In this document: piece after piece, positions 1-8,783 of the stretch
Position numbering within the stretch: position 1 is the stretch's first letter
How the letters are laid out: each line of letters opens with the position of its first letter
Assembly: GCF_001426245.1 (NCBI RefSeq)
Contig: NZ_LMCM01000005.1
Coordinates: 523,482-587,481 of the forward strand
DNA from: Phycicoccus sp. Root101
GTDB lineage: Bacteria; Actinomycetota; Actinomycetes; Actinomycetales; Dermatophilaceae
Length of the DNA stretch: 64,000 bases
Direction: 5' to 3'
Program-made: the position numbers and the translations under genes
Notes under the pieces: generated by a model
What the model was told of the DNA's origin: nothing
Database searches by the model: none
The model's input: only the letters and a program-made list of their open reading frames with translations

Positions 1-764
1 GCGGCCGGGTAGCCGGTTCGCGAGGACCAGACGAGGTTGGTCACCTCCAGGTCCCGGGGGACCGCGACGACACCGGACCCCTCGACCCGCCACGCGGCGT
101 GCGGGTGGCCGCCCGCGTCCCGGACGAGCTGCTCGTCGACGACGAAGTGACCGATCCCTGCGGCGTCGAAGACCGACGCCAGACCGGGCGTCCAGCCGCA
201 CTCGGGAGACCAGATCCCGCGTGGTCGCTGCCCGAGACGCCAGGTGCTGTCGGACAACCCTGCCTCCAGCGCCAGGGCGGCGACCTCGGGCAGAAGGAGC
301 GGCAGGAAGGGGTGGGCCGGCGGCCCGCCGAGCAGCTCGACCACGCCGGTGTCACGCAGGGAGCGCAGGACGGGTGACCCACCGCCGCTCCAGCGCGTGG
401 CGAGCAGCTCCTCGGCCCGGGCCGCCACGGCATACTCCCGGCTCGCCGCCGCGCGCCGAGAAGGGTCCGGGTCGAACCCCAGCTCACGGGCCCGTTGCTG
501 TGCCAGACCCACCCACGTGCCGACGTCGCGTCGCATCCGCGGGTGGTCCAGCTGGGCGGCGAGGACCGGGGTGACGCCGAGGGTCAGGACGTCCCGATGT
601 CCCTCCGCCGCAAGGGAGTCCAGCTCTGCGACGAGGGGGACGTAGGACTCGACCCACGCCTGGGACAACCACTCCTCGCCCAGCGGCCACACACCGTGAC
701 CCGGCAGCCACGGCAGGTGGGAGTGCAGGACGAGGCAGAACGTGCCCGGCACCGGTGAGGTCAC
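1..764 (-). CDS. GH57-family 1,4-alpha-glucan branching enzyme-like protein (partial, N-terminal part)
   Basis: The reading frame is open from a GTG at 764 to the left edge, so about 254 N-terminal residues are visible and the C-terminus lies outside. The opening strand FCLVLHSHLPWLPGHGVWP and the following GEEWLSQAW are typical of the GH57/DUF1957 glucan branching enzymes; a later stretch reads RGIWSPECGW, which fits the family's conserved catalytic-barrel region. Known actinobacterial relatives (Rv3031 of M. tuberculosis) act on cytoplasmic alpha-glucan or methylglucose polysaccharide. The methyltransferase at 1310-2071 matches the Rv3030 neighbour and etfBA matches Rv3029c-Rv3028c, which supports the family call. 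It is divergent from the ArfB-like gene, 51 bases away. The substrate here is inferred only from synteny. Confidence 0.85.
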   Translation of the reverse strand, partial: MTSPVPGTFCLVLHSHLPWLPGHGVWPLGEEWLSQAWVESYVPLVAELDSLAAEGHRDVLTLGVTPVLAAQLDHPRMRRDVGTWVGLAQQRARELGFDPDPSRRAAASREYAVAARAEELLATRWSGGGSPVLRSLRDTGVVELLGGPPAHPFLPLLLPEVAALALEAGLSDSTWRLGQRPRGIWSPECGWTPGLASVFDAAGIGHFVVDEQLVRDAGGHPHAAWRVEGSGVVAVPRDLEVTNLVWSSRTGYPA

Positions 765-815
765 GAGGGAGCAGTCTGCCGTACCCCTCGGGCGCGCCTG
801 TGGTGGAGTGGTGCC

Positions 816-1301
816 GTGACGACGCCCCCCGCCAGCCGGCCGCAGCCGGGTGCCGCGCTCGCGGTCCCGCCGGGACCGGGGCTGCCGCAGGGGCTGCGCA
901 TCGACGCCGGGGAGCTCGTGGAGCGGTTCTCGAGGTCGTCCGGGCCCGGAGGGCAGGGCGTGAACACCACCGACAGCGGGGTCGAGCTCGAGTTCGACCC
1001 CGCCACGTCGGGGGCCGTGGCCGCGCTGCCAGAGCGCGTGCGGGAGCGTCTGGTGGAGCGGCTCGCCCCGCACCTCGTGGGTGGTCGGATCATCGTCGTC
1101 GCCTCCGAGCACCGCGCCCAGCGCCAGAACCGGGTCGCGGCCCGCAAGCGCCTCGTCGCCCTGATCCGCGAGGCCGCCGCTCCTGACCCGCCCCCGCGTC
1201 GGGCCACCCGCCCCACGATGGGTTCGCGCCGTCGGCGGCTCGACTCCAAGAAGCGCCGGGGCCAGCTCAAGGCCGGGCGTCGCTCGACCGGCGACGGCTG
1301 A
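816..1301 (+). CDS. arfB: ArfB-like peptidyl-tRNA hydrolase / release-factor-like ribosome rescue protein
   Basis: A 161-residue protein with the class I release factor signature SSGPGGQGVNTTDS near residues 40-55; the GGQ loop hydrolyses peptidyl-tRNA in the ribosomal peptidyl transferase centre. It lacks the codon-recognition domains of RF1/RF2, and its C-terminus is strongly basic (RRRRLDSKKRRGQLKAGRR), as in ArfB (YaeJ), where the tail enters the empty mRNA channel of stalled ribosomes. Size fits ArfB, slightly long. The start is GTG at 816; an earlier start is limited by the divergent GH57 gene. It is flanked by minus-strand genes on both sides, so it is transcribed alone. Together with ssrA and smpB in this window it would give the cell a second, tmRNA-independent rescue route (inference). 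Confidence 0.85.
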   Translation: MTTPPASRPQPGAALAVPPGPGLPQGLRIDAGELVERFSRSSGPGGQGVNTTDSGVELEFDPATSGAVAALPERVRERLVERLAPHLVGGRIIVVASEHRAQRQNRVAARKRLVALIREAAAPDPPPRRATRPTMGSRRRRLDSKKRRGQLKAGRRSTGDG

Positions 1302-1309
1302 GCCGTCCG

Positions 1310-2071
1310 TCAGGGGTTGAGCACCGCCACGAGGTCGAGGCACGCGTCGTCGGCGGCCCCGAGGACGAAGTCGGCTGTCGTGGTCGTCGCCACGAGGTCG
1401 CGCAGCTCCTCACCCCAGTCCTCGACCGGTGCAGCCAGGGCTTCGGCCAGGGACCCGTGCGCGGCCTCCCGGGCGCGCAGGCGCTCGCCGTGGTGCAGGC
1501 CGGCGACCCGCACCCCGCTGCCCGGCAGCCACGCCCGCAGCTCCTGCTCCAGCTCGAGGGCGTCGTACTCCCGCGAGTGGTAGGCGTTCGACGGCGCCTC
1601 GAGCCGCCCCAGCCCGGGGGAGAAGGTGAGCCGGTTCGGGGTCGACAGCACCACCACACCACCGGGCGCAGCGACCCTCGCCAGCTCCCCGACGTACTCC
1701 CACGGCGTCCACAGGTGCTCCAGCACCTGGAGCGACACCACGAGGTCCGCCACGTCGTCCACGAGGGGGAGCGCGGTCAGTCCCGCCCGCACGTATGCCG
1801 CCTGCTCACCACCGTGGGTGCGCGCGGCGTGGGCCGCGGCGATGGGGTCGTAGTCGACCCCGACGACCCGGGCGCCGGGCCACGAGGCGCGGAGCACGGA
1901 GGCGCCGTACCCCTCACCGCAGCCGGCGTCGAGGACGATGCCCGGAGGCGAGGGCACCCAGCCCGGGAGGGCGGCATACGCGGCCTCGTGGCGGCGGAAC
2001 CAGTAGTTCTCGTGCCACACGCCGGGGACCGTGCGCTCGCCGGTGATGACCATGGGGACACGTGTGTCCAC
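1310..2071 (-). CDS. Class I SAM-dependent methyltransferase (Rv3030-like)
   Basis: A 253-residue Rossmann methyltransferase. Motif I is VLDAGCGEGYGASVL, followed by the acidic VVGVDYD strand that binds the ribose of SAM, and the post-I motif LVVSLQVLEHLW. I place the start at GTG 2071 because a near-perfect ribosome binding site (AGGAGGTGA, 2074-2082) precedes it by 2-5 bases; the frame stays open to 2161 but the extra residues have no family support. The neighbouring GH57 gene and etfBA reproduce the mycobacterial Rv3028c-Rv3031 order, where this methyltransferase is linked to methylglucose lipopolysaccharide synthesis; that role is inference here. It ends 8 bases from the convergent ArfB-like gene. 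Confidence 0.8.
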   Translation of the reverse strand: MDTRVPMVITGERTVPGVWHENYWFRRHEAAYAALPGWVPSPPGIVLDAGCGEGYGASVLRASWPGARVVGVDYDPIAAAHAARTHGGEQAAYVRAGLTALPLVDDVADLVVSLQVLEHLWTPWEYVGELARVAAPGGVVVLSTPNRLTFSPGLGRLEAPSNAYHSREYDALELEQELRAWLPGSGVRVAGLHHGERLRAREAAHGSLAEALAAPVEDWGEELRDLVATTTTADFVLGAADDACLDLVAVLNP

Positions 2072-2204
2072 GGTCACCTCCTGACTCGCTGGGAGCACCC
2101 CGTGGTGAGCGTCACGCGGCGCTGGTGTGCCCTCGGCGAGCACGGACTGTAAGGATGGCACCTGACCTCATCTCATTCCCTACCTGGAAGAGGACGATCA
2201 GCGC

Positions 2205-2987
2205 ATGAACATCGTCGTCTGCGTGAAATACGTTCCGGACGCACAGTCCGACCGCACCTTCAACGACTCCGACAACACCACCGACCGCGTGGGTGTCGAC
2301 GGACTGCTGTCCGAGCTCGACGAGTACGCCGTCGAGGAGGCCCTCAAGATCGTCGAGGCCGGCGAGGGAGAGGTCACCGTCCTGACGGTCGGCCCCGACC
2401 AGGCCGCCGACGCCCTCAAGAAGGCCCTCCAGATGGGCGCGCACAAGGCCGTCCACGTCAAGGACGACGCGATCCACGGGTCCGACTCCGTGGCGACGTC
2501 GCTCGTCCTCGCGGAGGCCGTGAAGAAGATCGGGTCGCCCGACCTCGTCATCACGGGCATGGCCTCGACCGACGGCACCATGAGCGTCGTCCCGGCGATG
2601 CTCGCCGAGCGCCTCGGCCTGCCGCAGGTGACGTTCGCCTCCGAGCTGACCGTCGACGGGTCCACCGTGACGATCCGGCGCGACGGTGACGCCGCGTCCG
2701 AGACCATCGTCGCCTCGTTGCCCGCGCTGGTCTCCGTGACCGACCAGATCAACGAGCCGCGCTACCCCTCCTTCAAGGGGATTATGGCCGCGAAGAAGAA
2801 GCCGGTCGAGGAGTGGTCGCTGGCCGACCTCGGCGTCGACGCCTCGCTCGTCGGCCTCGAGGCCGCCTGGACCAAGGTCGAGTCGTTCACCAAGCGCCCC
2901 CCGCGCGAGCAGGGCCAGATCGTCACCGACGAAGGTGACGGCGGCACGAAGCTCGCCGAGTTCCTGTCCGCGCAGAAGTTCGTCTGA
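2205..2987 (+). CDS. etfB: Electron transfer flavoprotein subunit beta (EtfB/FixA)
   Basis: A 260-residue AMP-binding subunit of the soluble heterodimeric electron-transfer flavoprotein, which accepts electrons from acyl-CoA and related dehydrogenases and passes them to the quinone pool. The N-terminus MNIVVCVKYVPD and the conserved RYPSFKGIMAAKKK segment (about residues 186-199) are the beta-subunit signatures; the length is typical. The start ATG follows a purine-rich GGAAGAGGA. It is 30 bases upstream of etfA, forming an operon that ends at the hairpin at 3995-4030. Confidence 0.97.
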   Translation: MNIVVCVKYVPDAQSDRTFNDSDNTTDRVGVDGLLSELDEYAVEEALKIVEAGEGEVTVLTVGPDQAADALKKALQMGAHKAVHVKDDAIHGSDSVATSLVLAEAVKKIGSPDLVITGMASTDGTMSVVPAMLAERLGLPQVTFASELTVDGSTVTIRRDGDAASETIVASLPALVSVTDQINEPRYPSFKGIMAAKKKPVEEWSLADLGVDASLVGLEAAWTKVESFTKRPPREQGQIVTDEGDGGTKLAEFLSAQKFV

Positions 2988-3017
2988 GCCGGCCAGAGAC
3001 AAGGAAAGGAACACCCC

Positions 3018-3977
3018 ATGGCTGAAGTACTCGTCCTGGTCGACCACGCGAACGGCACCGTCCGCAAGACCACCGCTGAGCTCCTGACCATCGCCCGCCG
3101 CCTCGGCGAGCCGTCCGCCGTCTTCGTCGGCGACGGCTTCGACGCCGCCAAGGAGGCCCTCGCGAAGTACGGCGCGGAGAAGGTCTACCGCGTGGAGTCC
3201 GCCGACGTGACCGACCACCTCGTGGCCCCGCAGGCCGAGGTGCTCGCGCAGCTCGTCGCGTCGGCCTCGCCGGCCGCCGTGCTCATCCCGAGCAACTCCG
3301 CCGGCAAGGAGATCGCCGCGCGCCTGGCGATCAAGACCGAGTCCGGTCTGATCACCGACGCCGTCGACGTGCAGGCGGGTGACGGCGGTGGCGTGAAGAC
3401 CACGCAGTCCGTCTTCGCCGGCTCCTACTCCGTCACCTCGACGGTCACCAAGGGCACGCCCATCGTCACCGTGAAGCCCAACTCCGCCGCTCCCGAGGAG
3501 CACGCCGGAGCAGCGGCCGACGAGGTCGTCTCGATCGAGGTCTCCGATGCCGCCAAGGGTGCGAAGATCACCGAGTCCAAGCCGAAGCAGGCCACCGGGC
3601 GTCCCGAGCTGACCGAGGCCGCGATCGTGGTCTCCGGTGGTCGTGGCACGGGTGGCGACTTCTCCAAGGTGGAGGACTTCGCCGACTCCCTCGGTGCGGC
3701 CGTCGGTGCCTCGCGCGCCGCCGTCGACGCCGGCTGGTACCCGCACACCTCGCAGGTCGGCCAGACCGGCAAGCAGGTCTCGCCGCAGCTGTACGTCGCG
3801 TGCGGCATCTCCGGCGCCATCCAGCACCGCGCCGGCATGCAGACCTCGAAGACGATCATCGCCATCAACAAGGACGAGGAGGCGCCGATCTTCGAGCTCG
3901 TCGACTTCGGCGTCGTGGGCGACCTCTTCGCGGTCCTGCCGCAGGCCACCGACGCGGTGAAGGCCGCCAAGGGCTAG
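3018..3977 (+). CDS. etfA: Electron transfer flavoprotein subunit alpha (EtfA/FixB)
   Basis: A 319-residue FAD-binding subunit. The C-terminal half carries [10 protein letters not shown] (about 206-215), [15 protein letters not shown] and GISGAIQH, the FAD-binding signature of ETF-alpha; the N-terminal half is the Rossmann-like domain shared with EtfB. The start ATG has a good ribosome binding site (AAGGAAAGGA, 7-8 bases upstream). It is the last gene of the etfBA operon and the electron acceptor is expected to be a membrane ETF:quinone oxidoreductase encoded elsewhere. Confidence 0.97.
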   Translation: MAEVLVLVDHANGTVRKTTAELLTIARRLGEPSAVFVGDGFDAAKEALAKYGAEKVYRVESADVTDHLVAPQAEVLAQLVASASPAAVLIPSNSAGKEIAARLAIKTESGLITDAVDVQAGDGGGVKTTQSVFAGSYSVTSTVTKGTPIVTVKPNSAAPEEHAGAAADEVVSIEVSDAAKGAKITESKPKQATGRPELTEAAIVVSGGRGTGGDFSKVEDFADSLGAAVGASRAAVDAGWYPHTSQVGQTGKQVSPQLYVACGISGAIQHRAGMQTSKTIIAINKDEEAPIFELVDFGVVGDLFAVLPQATDAVKAAKG

Positions 3978-3994
3978 TCCTCGGCAGACCCCGT

Positions 3995-4030
3995 AGAAGG
4001 GCCCCCGGCCATGTGGTCGGGGGCCCTTCT
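3995..4030 (+). terminator. Rho-independent-type terminator hairpin after etfA
   Basis: Two 16-base arms (3995-4010 and 4015-4030, AGAAGGGCCCCCGGCC against its complement with one G-T pair) enclose a 4-base loop, 18 bases after the etfA stop. The U-tract is short (CTTCTCTC), which is common in high-GC actinobacteria. Confidence 0.85.
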
Positions 4031-4060
4031 CTCGGATGGCGCGTGGGCGTCATGCGGTGA

Positions 4061-4119
4061 AATGTCCGGATCGTGGACATGACCCCATCCGGCCGCCCCC
4101 TCGGTGCCGAATGTCCGGA
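4061..4119. promoter_or_regulatory. Candidate operator with repeated AATGTCCGGA
   Basis: A perfect inverted repeat ATGTCC-N7-GGACAT spans 4062-4080, and the 10-mer AATGTCCGGA at 4061-4070 recurs at 4110-4119. Both lie in the 229-base gap between the etfA terminator and the molybdenum hydroxylase gene at 4207. An operator or activator site for that operon is the simplest reading; no regulator gene is adjacent. Confidence 0.4.
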
Positions 4120-4206
4120 AACCAGCACGCGGGGGCCCGCACGCGGGTCCCGTGGATGTCGCACCGTCGCGACGTCATGTGCTCAGCCTGGTGAGAGGAC
4201 CCGTCA

Positions 4207-6591
4207 GTGACGACCGTGCCCGCCCAGCCCGCCCGCCCCGACCCACAGGAGGCCGAGCAGCTGCTCGCGCAGAGTCCGCCGGACTCACCACCGGGCGACG
4301 GACGACGGGGCCTGTCCCGCCGTGGGTTCCTCGGGTACGTCGTGGCCGGCACGACCCTGGCCGTCGCGGCAGAGCTCACCACGGGAGCCAGGCCCGCTGC
4401 CGCTGCGGTCCCGAGCGGACCGCAGGTGGCCGAGGTCTTCGACCTGGGCGACCTGCAGACGAGGTCGGCGCTCCCGACGTCGCAGCTCATCACCATCACC
4501 CTGGACGGGAACGGGGTCGCCCACTTCGCGATCCCCCGGATGGAGGTCGGCCAAGGGATCACCACCGCTGCCGCCATGCTCATCGCCGAGGAGCTCGACC
4601 TGCCCCTCGACAAGGTCGAGGTGACCCTCGCCCCGGCCCGTCCGGAGCTGGTCTTCAACCAGCTCACCGGTGGCTCCAACACGATGGAGTCGATGTACAC
4701 CCCGATCCGGGTGGCCGCAGCCGTCGCCAGGGGACGGCTCCTCGCGGCTGCGGCGACCCTGCTCGGTGCCCAGGTGTCCTCGCTGACCGCCCGAAGTGGG
4801 GTCATCACCGACACCGCCGGCGGCAGCGCCACCTACGGACAGCTCGCCGCCCTCGCGGCCAGCGCCCAGACGGTGCCGGTCAGGGTGAACCTGAAGTCGA
4901 CGTCGTCGTTCCGGGTGGTCGGCACCCCGCAGAACCGCGTGGACGCCCGCGACGCCGTGACGGGGCGCAAGAAGTTCACGATGGACCTGGCCGTGCCGGA
5001 CGCGTTGCCCACGATGGTCTGCCGCCCACCGACGCTCAACGGTTCGGCACGCAGCGTGCAGAACCTTCCCGCAGTCCAGGCCATGCCGGGGGTCACCGAC
5101 GTCGTCGTCGTGGACACCGGGGTGGCCGTGCGGGCTGCGACGTTCGGCCAGTGCATCGACGCCGTCCGCGCCCTGGAGGTGACGTGGAACCCCGGAACGG
5201 TCGCCGGTGAGTCCGACGAGTCGGTGCTGCGCCGGCTCAAGGCCGCCGAGCTGCCGATGGCGGTCCCGAAGGTGCCCCTGCTGGCCAGGACCGTCGATCT
5301 GCGGTTCGAGTTCATGTTCCGCAGCAGCGCGGCCCTCGAACCCAACTGCGCCATCGCCGACGTGCGCGCCGGCCGGGCCACGGTGTGGGCGGGCCTGAAG
5401 TCCCCGATCGTCGCGCAGCGCAACATCGCGGACGCCCTCGGGCTGCCCCAGACCAGCGTCAAGGTCAACGTCGTCACCGGTGGAGGGTCGTTCGGGCACA
5501 AGCTCTTCGGCGATGCAGCCATCGAAGCAGCGAAGATCTCCAAGGCGATGGGCAAGCCGGTCAAGCTCATGTGGCACCGCGCCGACGAACCCCGTCAGGG
5601 GCGCACCCATCCGATGGCCACCTCACGCATCCGGGCCACCCTGCTCGGGTCGGACGTGCTGACCTTCGAACAACGCCACACCAGCATCCAGACGGACTTC
5701 TCGCACGGGCTGGGGGAGCGGCTCACCGCGATGGCTGCCGAGCTCCCCGCGGGACTGGGCAACCTCGGGTTCGCCCAGTCGATCTTCACGCTCACCCAGG
5801 AGCTGCCGTACGACTTCGGCGTGGTCACCCAGCTGCTCAACGAGGTCGACATGGGCTTCAACACCGGCAGCATGCGCAACATCTACTCACCCGACGTCGC
5901 CTGCGCGAACGAGCTGTTCGTCGACCAGCTGGCGAAGAAGCTGGGCAAGGACCCGGTGGCCTTCCGGCTCGAGTTCCTCAAGAACGAGCGGGTCAAGGCC
6001 TGCCTGCGCAAGGTCGTCGAGGTCGGGAGGTGGGGTCGTGCCATGCCTGCCGGTACCGCGCAGGGCATCGCCGTGCACTCGGAGTACAAGGGCGCGACCG
6101 CGGTGCTCGTCGAGATCGACTGCCGTCCAGAGACGGTGAACCGCACCGTCCGGGACGCCGTCACCGGGCCGCGGGTGACCAAGGCAGTCATCGCCATCGA
6201 CGCAGGGCTCGTGGTCAACCCAAGGGGCCTCGAGGCCCAGATGATGGGCGGCGTCTCCGACGGCATCGCCCTTGCGCTCACGAGCAGCAACCACCTGCAG
6301 GACGGTCACTTCCTCGAGGCCAGCTGGGACAACTACTTCTACACCCGGCAGTGGAACATCCCGCCGACCTTCGAGTGCATCGTCATGCCCTCCGACCGCG
6401 ACCTGCCCGGCGGTGCGGGAGAGGCCGGTGTCGCGGCCTCTGTCGCCGCGACCGCCTGCGCCTACGCCCGCGCCACCGGGACGGTCCCCACGCGCTTCCC
6501 GGTCAACCACGGGACCGTCTCGTTCACCCCGAAGACCTTCGTCCCCCCGGTGCCGGCGTCGCCCACCGACGGCTTGTCCCACACCTACTGA
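4207..6591 (+). CDS. Molybdopterin-binding subunit of a xanthine dehydrogenase-family oxidoreductase (IorB-like)
   Basis: A 794-residue protein of the isoquinoline 1-oxidoreductase beta type, hydroxylating aldehydes or N-heterocycles at a Mo-cytosine dinucleotide cofactor. Residues about 38-68 form a Tat signal (RRGFLGYVVAGTTLAVAAE), consistent with a folded cofactor protein exported to the outer face. Further on are RMEVGQGITTAAAMLIAEEL, GGGSFGHKLFGDAA and, near residue 740, GGAGEAGVAAS with the family's catalytic Glu. The start GTG follows GAGAGGA. The [2Fe-2S] partner starts 9 bases after the stop, with its ribosome binding site GAGGAG just after the stop codon. No FAD subunit, chaperone or cofactor gene is adjacent, as is usual for two-subunit Ior-type enzymes. 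The substrate is unknown. Confidence 0.88.
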   Translation: MTTVPAQPARPDPQEAEQLLAQSPPDSPPGDGRRGLSRRGFLGYVVAGTTLAVAAELTTGARPAAAAVPSGPQVAEVFDLGDLQTRSALPTSQLITITLDGNGVAHFAIPRMEVGQGITTAAAMLIAEELDLPLDKVEVTLAPARPELVFNQLTGGSNTMESMYTPIRVAAAVARGRLLAAAATLLGAQVSSLTARSGVITDTAGGSATYGQLAALAASAQTVPVRVNLKSTSSFRVVGTPQNRVDARDAVTGRKKFTMDLAVPDALPTMVCRPPTLNGSARSVQNLPAVQAMPGVTDVVVVDTGVAVRAATFGQCIDAVRALEVTWNPGTVAGESDESVLRRLKAAELPMAVPKVPLLARTVDLRFEFMFRSSAALEPNCAIADVRAGRATVWAGLKSPIVAQRNIADALGLPQTSVKVNVVTGGGSFGHKLFGDAAIEAAKISKAMGKPVKLMWHRADEPRQGRTHPMATSRIRATLLGSDVLTFEQRHTSIQTDFSHGLGERLTAMAAELPAGLGNLGFAQSIFTLTQELPYDFGVVTQLLNEVDMGFNTGSMRNIYSPDVACANELFVDQLAKKLGKDPVAFRLEFLKNERVKACLRKVVEVGRWGRAMPAGTAQGIAVHSEYKGATAVLVEIDCRPETVNRTVRDAVTGPRVTKAVIAIDAGLVVNPRGLEAQMMGGVSDGIALALTSSNHLQDGHFLEASWDNYFYTRQWNIPPTFECIVMPSDRDLPGGAGEAGVAASVAATACAYARATGTVPTRFPVNHGTVSFTPKTFVPPVPASPTDGLSHTY

Positions 6592-6600
6592 GGAGCCCTG

Positions 6601-7077
6601 ATGGCACAGCACACCTTCACCGTGAACGGCGAGATCGTCACCGTCGACGTGGCGGACGATGTCCGGCTCCTCTGGGTCCTGCGCGACGTCCTGGGCTACA
6701 CCGGACCCAAGTACGGCTGCGGCATCAACGTCTGCAAGGCCTGCACCTCCCACATCAACGGGAAGGCGTTCAATCCCTGCTCGGTCCGCGTGGGCGACCT
6801 CGAGGCGACGGACGAGGTGACGACGATCGAGGGACTGGCCGCCACGGCGCCCGGCGACCTGCACCCGATGCAGGAGGCGTGGCTCGAACGCGACGTGGCC
6901 CAGTGCGGCTACTGCCAGCCCGGGCAGATCATGGCCGCGGTGGCCCTGGTCCACAAGGTGCGCGCTGAGGGCCGGGAGATCACCGACGCCGATCTCGACG
7001 CCATCCGCAACGTCTGTCGCTGCGGCACCTACAACCGGATCCGTGAAGCCATCCGGGACGGCGCAGCCCGGATGTGA
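6601..7077 (+). CDS. (2Fe-2S)-binding subunit of the molybdenum hydroxylase (IorA-like)
   Basis: A 158-residue electron-transfer subunit with both expected clusters: the N-terminal plant-type ferredoxin motif CGINVCKAC (about residues 40-48) plus a later Cys (NPCSVRV), and the C-terminal four-helix cluster CGYCQPGQ (about 101-108) and CRCGTYNRIREAI (near 139). All eight cysteines are present. It has no signal peptide, so it probably rides with the Tat-exported large subunit. It is translated from an ATG 9 bases after the large subunit and the operon ends at the hairpins at 7084-7144. Confidence 0.93.
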   Translation: MAQHTFTVNGEIVTVDVADDVRLLWVLRDVLGYTGPKYGCGINVCKACTSHINGKAFNPCSVRVGDLEATDEVTTIEGLAATAPGDLHPMQEAWLERDVAQCGYCQPGQIMAAVALVHKVRAEGREITDADLDAIRNVCRCGTYNRIREAIRDGAARM

Positions 7078-7083
7078 GCCCGT

Positions 7084-7144
7084 GTATGGCGCCCACGCGC
7101 CATACGCACGAACGCCCCGGACCACGCGCGGTCCGGGGCGTTCG
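7084..7144. terminator. Two tandem hairpins, bidirectional terminator
   Basis: The first hairpin is GTATGGCGC (7084-7092) against GCGCCATAC (7097-7105). The second is a perfect 15-base stem (7109-7123 with 7130-7144) with a 6-base loop. They sit between the convergent ends of the [2Fe-2S] subunit gene (7077) and the subtilase gene (7170). Confidence 0.85.
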
Positions 7145-7169
7145 GCGTCATCCGCCGGGCTGGGGGTTG

Positions 7170-8621
7170 TCAGCGGATGGCGTTGGCGGCCGCAACGACG
7201 TCGACCAGGCCGTGGCCCTTGTCGAAGCTCGTGCTGCCGTTGGTCCCGGCCTCGTAGGGGGCGCCGTCGGTGTACTTGTAGGCGGTCGACTCGATCGCCG
7301 CCTCGACCTGGGCCGGGGTCGCCGACGGGTTCGCCTGGAAGAGCTGGGCGACGATGCCGGAGATGTGCGGCGTGGCCATCGAGGTGCCGCTGATGGTGTT
7401 GTAGTCGCCGGCTTCCTTGGGGTCCAGACCCGTGCTGCAGATCGGGAGGTAGATGCGGCAGGAGCTCGTGATGGACTCACCGGGCGCCGAGATGTCGGGG
7501 TACGTGGACTGGTCCCCGTTCTTCCCGCGGCTGGAGAAGTCGGACACGGTGCCGTCGCGGGTACCGGTGTTCTGGTCGAAGAACGACGCGACCGAGAGGA
7601 TGCCGGGGGTCGGGTCCATGCCGGGCGGGTTGGACAGCGAGGTCGAACCGTCGCCACCGTCGTTGCCGTTGGCCCAGACGCTCACCACACCCTCCTTGAC
7701 CAGCTCACGCTGGAGCTTGACCGTCGCGGAGTTGGGGTCGAAGGCGCCACCACCGGTCGGGCCGTAGGAGTTGCTCGTCACCTTGATCGGCGGGCACTTC
7801 GCCGCGGAGACCCCTGCGCCACAGGGTGCGGCGTGGTTCTCCAGCACCCAGTTGAGGGCGGAGTCGGCGCCGATGATGAACAGGACCGCACCCGTGCTGA
7901 TGCTGACCAGGCTGGCCCCGGGGGCGGCGCCGTGCATCTTGGTGCCGTCGGAGAGGGTGACGTCACGGCCGGCGACGATGCCGTTGACGTGCATGCCGTG
8001 CCCACCACCGGAGACGAGATCGGTGTCGAGCGGGCCCGCGTCGACAGGGGCGCAGGTGCTCTCGGTGAGCGGCTCGCAGACCATCTTGAGGTTCTTGACG
8101 ACCGCGGACGTCCCATCGGCGTTCTGCAGGAACGGGTGGCTCGGGTCGACCCCGGAGTCGATCACGGCGACGGACACCCCCTTGCCGTCCAGGCTCGTGC
8201 CGTTGGCACCGGTGAGGGTGTTCCGGGCCTCATCGCCGCGGGTGGCCTTGTTGGAGGTCGCGAGGGTGAACGCGATGGGCTGGTTGCCCTCGACGTAGGT
8301 CACCCCGGACTCGCCACGGACGGCCTGGATCTGGGCGGGGAGGCCGGTCGCCACGACGACGCCGATCTTGTCGAACGTGGTCACGGGCCGGAGCCCGGCG
8401 GCGGCGACAGCGCGCTTCGCGGCGGCGGTGTCGGTGCCGTGCACGAGGACGGTGGTCGGGGTGGCCGCCTGGAGGGTGCCGAGCTGTGAGGAGAGCCACG
8501 GCTGGACGGGGGCGAGCGACGAGCCTGCCGGGAGCAGGCCGGCCGAGGCCGGGGCAGCGAGGGCCACGGTGGCCAGGGCCGCGGCAGCGAGTGCTGCCCG
8601 GGTTCGTGTCACAGTGCGCAT
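7170..8621 (-). CDS. Secreted S8-family serine peptidase (subtilase)
   Basis: A 483-residue secreted protease. Residues 1-27 are a Sec signal peptide ending ALAAPASA. A propeptide-like region (about 55-125) precedes the catalytic domain: Asp in AVIDSGVD (about 155), His in GGGHGMHVNGI (about 208) and Ser in SGTSMATPHISGI (about 414), with an oxyanion Asn probably in SNSYGP. The usual GHGTH motif reads GHGMH, a Thr-to-Met change next to the active His. Four or more cysteines (MVCEP, STCAP, APCGA, AKCPP) suggest disulfides. The ATG follows AAAGGGATCCC. It is convergent with the molybdenum hydroxylase operon and separate from the sigma-factor pair upstream. Confidence 0.92.
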   Translation of the reverse strand: MRTVTRTRAALAAAALATVALAAPASAGLLPAGSSLAPVQPWLSSQLGTLQAATPTTVLVHGTDTAAAKRAVAAAGLRPVTTFDKIGVVVATGLPAQIQAVRGESGVTYVEGNQPIAFTLATSNKATRGDEARNTLTGANGTSLDGKGVSVAVIDSGVDPSHPFLQNADGTSAVVKNLKMVCEPLTESTCAPVDAGPLDTDLVSGGGHGMHVNGIVAGRDVTLSDGTKMHGAAPGASLVSISTGAVLFIIGADSALNWVLENHAAPCGAGVSAAKCPPIKVTSNSYGPTGGGAFDPNSATVKLQRELVKEGVVSVWANGNDGGDGSTSLSNPPGMDPTPGILSVASFFDQNTGTRDGTVSDFSSRGKNGDQSTYPDISAPGESITSSCRIYLPICSTGLDPKEAGDYNTISGTSMATPHISGIVAQLFQANPSATPAQVEAAIESTAYKYTDGAPYEAGTNGSTSFDKGHGLVDVVAAANAIR

Positions 8622-8783
8622 GGGATCCCTTTCGAGGAGCCGACCAGCTTCTTCGGTGGTCGTGCGTGTGACCGGACAACGAGGGCCCGCACGCCGTGGT
8701 TACGCGCGGGTAGGTCAAGGGAGGGTCAAGGAACGGCAGGTCGCACGGTCCCGGGACCGCCCGAGGCCAGGTACCGGGCGGTG

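Noticed and set aside
2112..3827. 571-residue minus-strand open frame opposite etfBA
   Set aside because: His/Gly/Asp/Leu-rich composition is that of an antisense shadow; etfB and etfA are certain.
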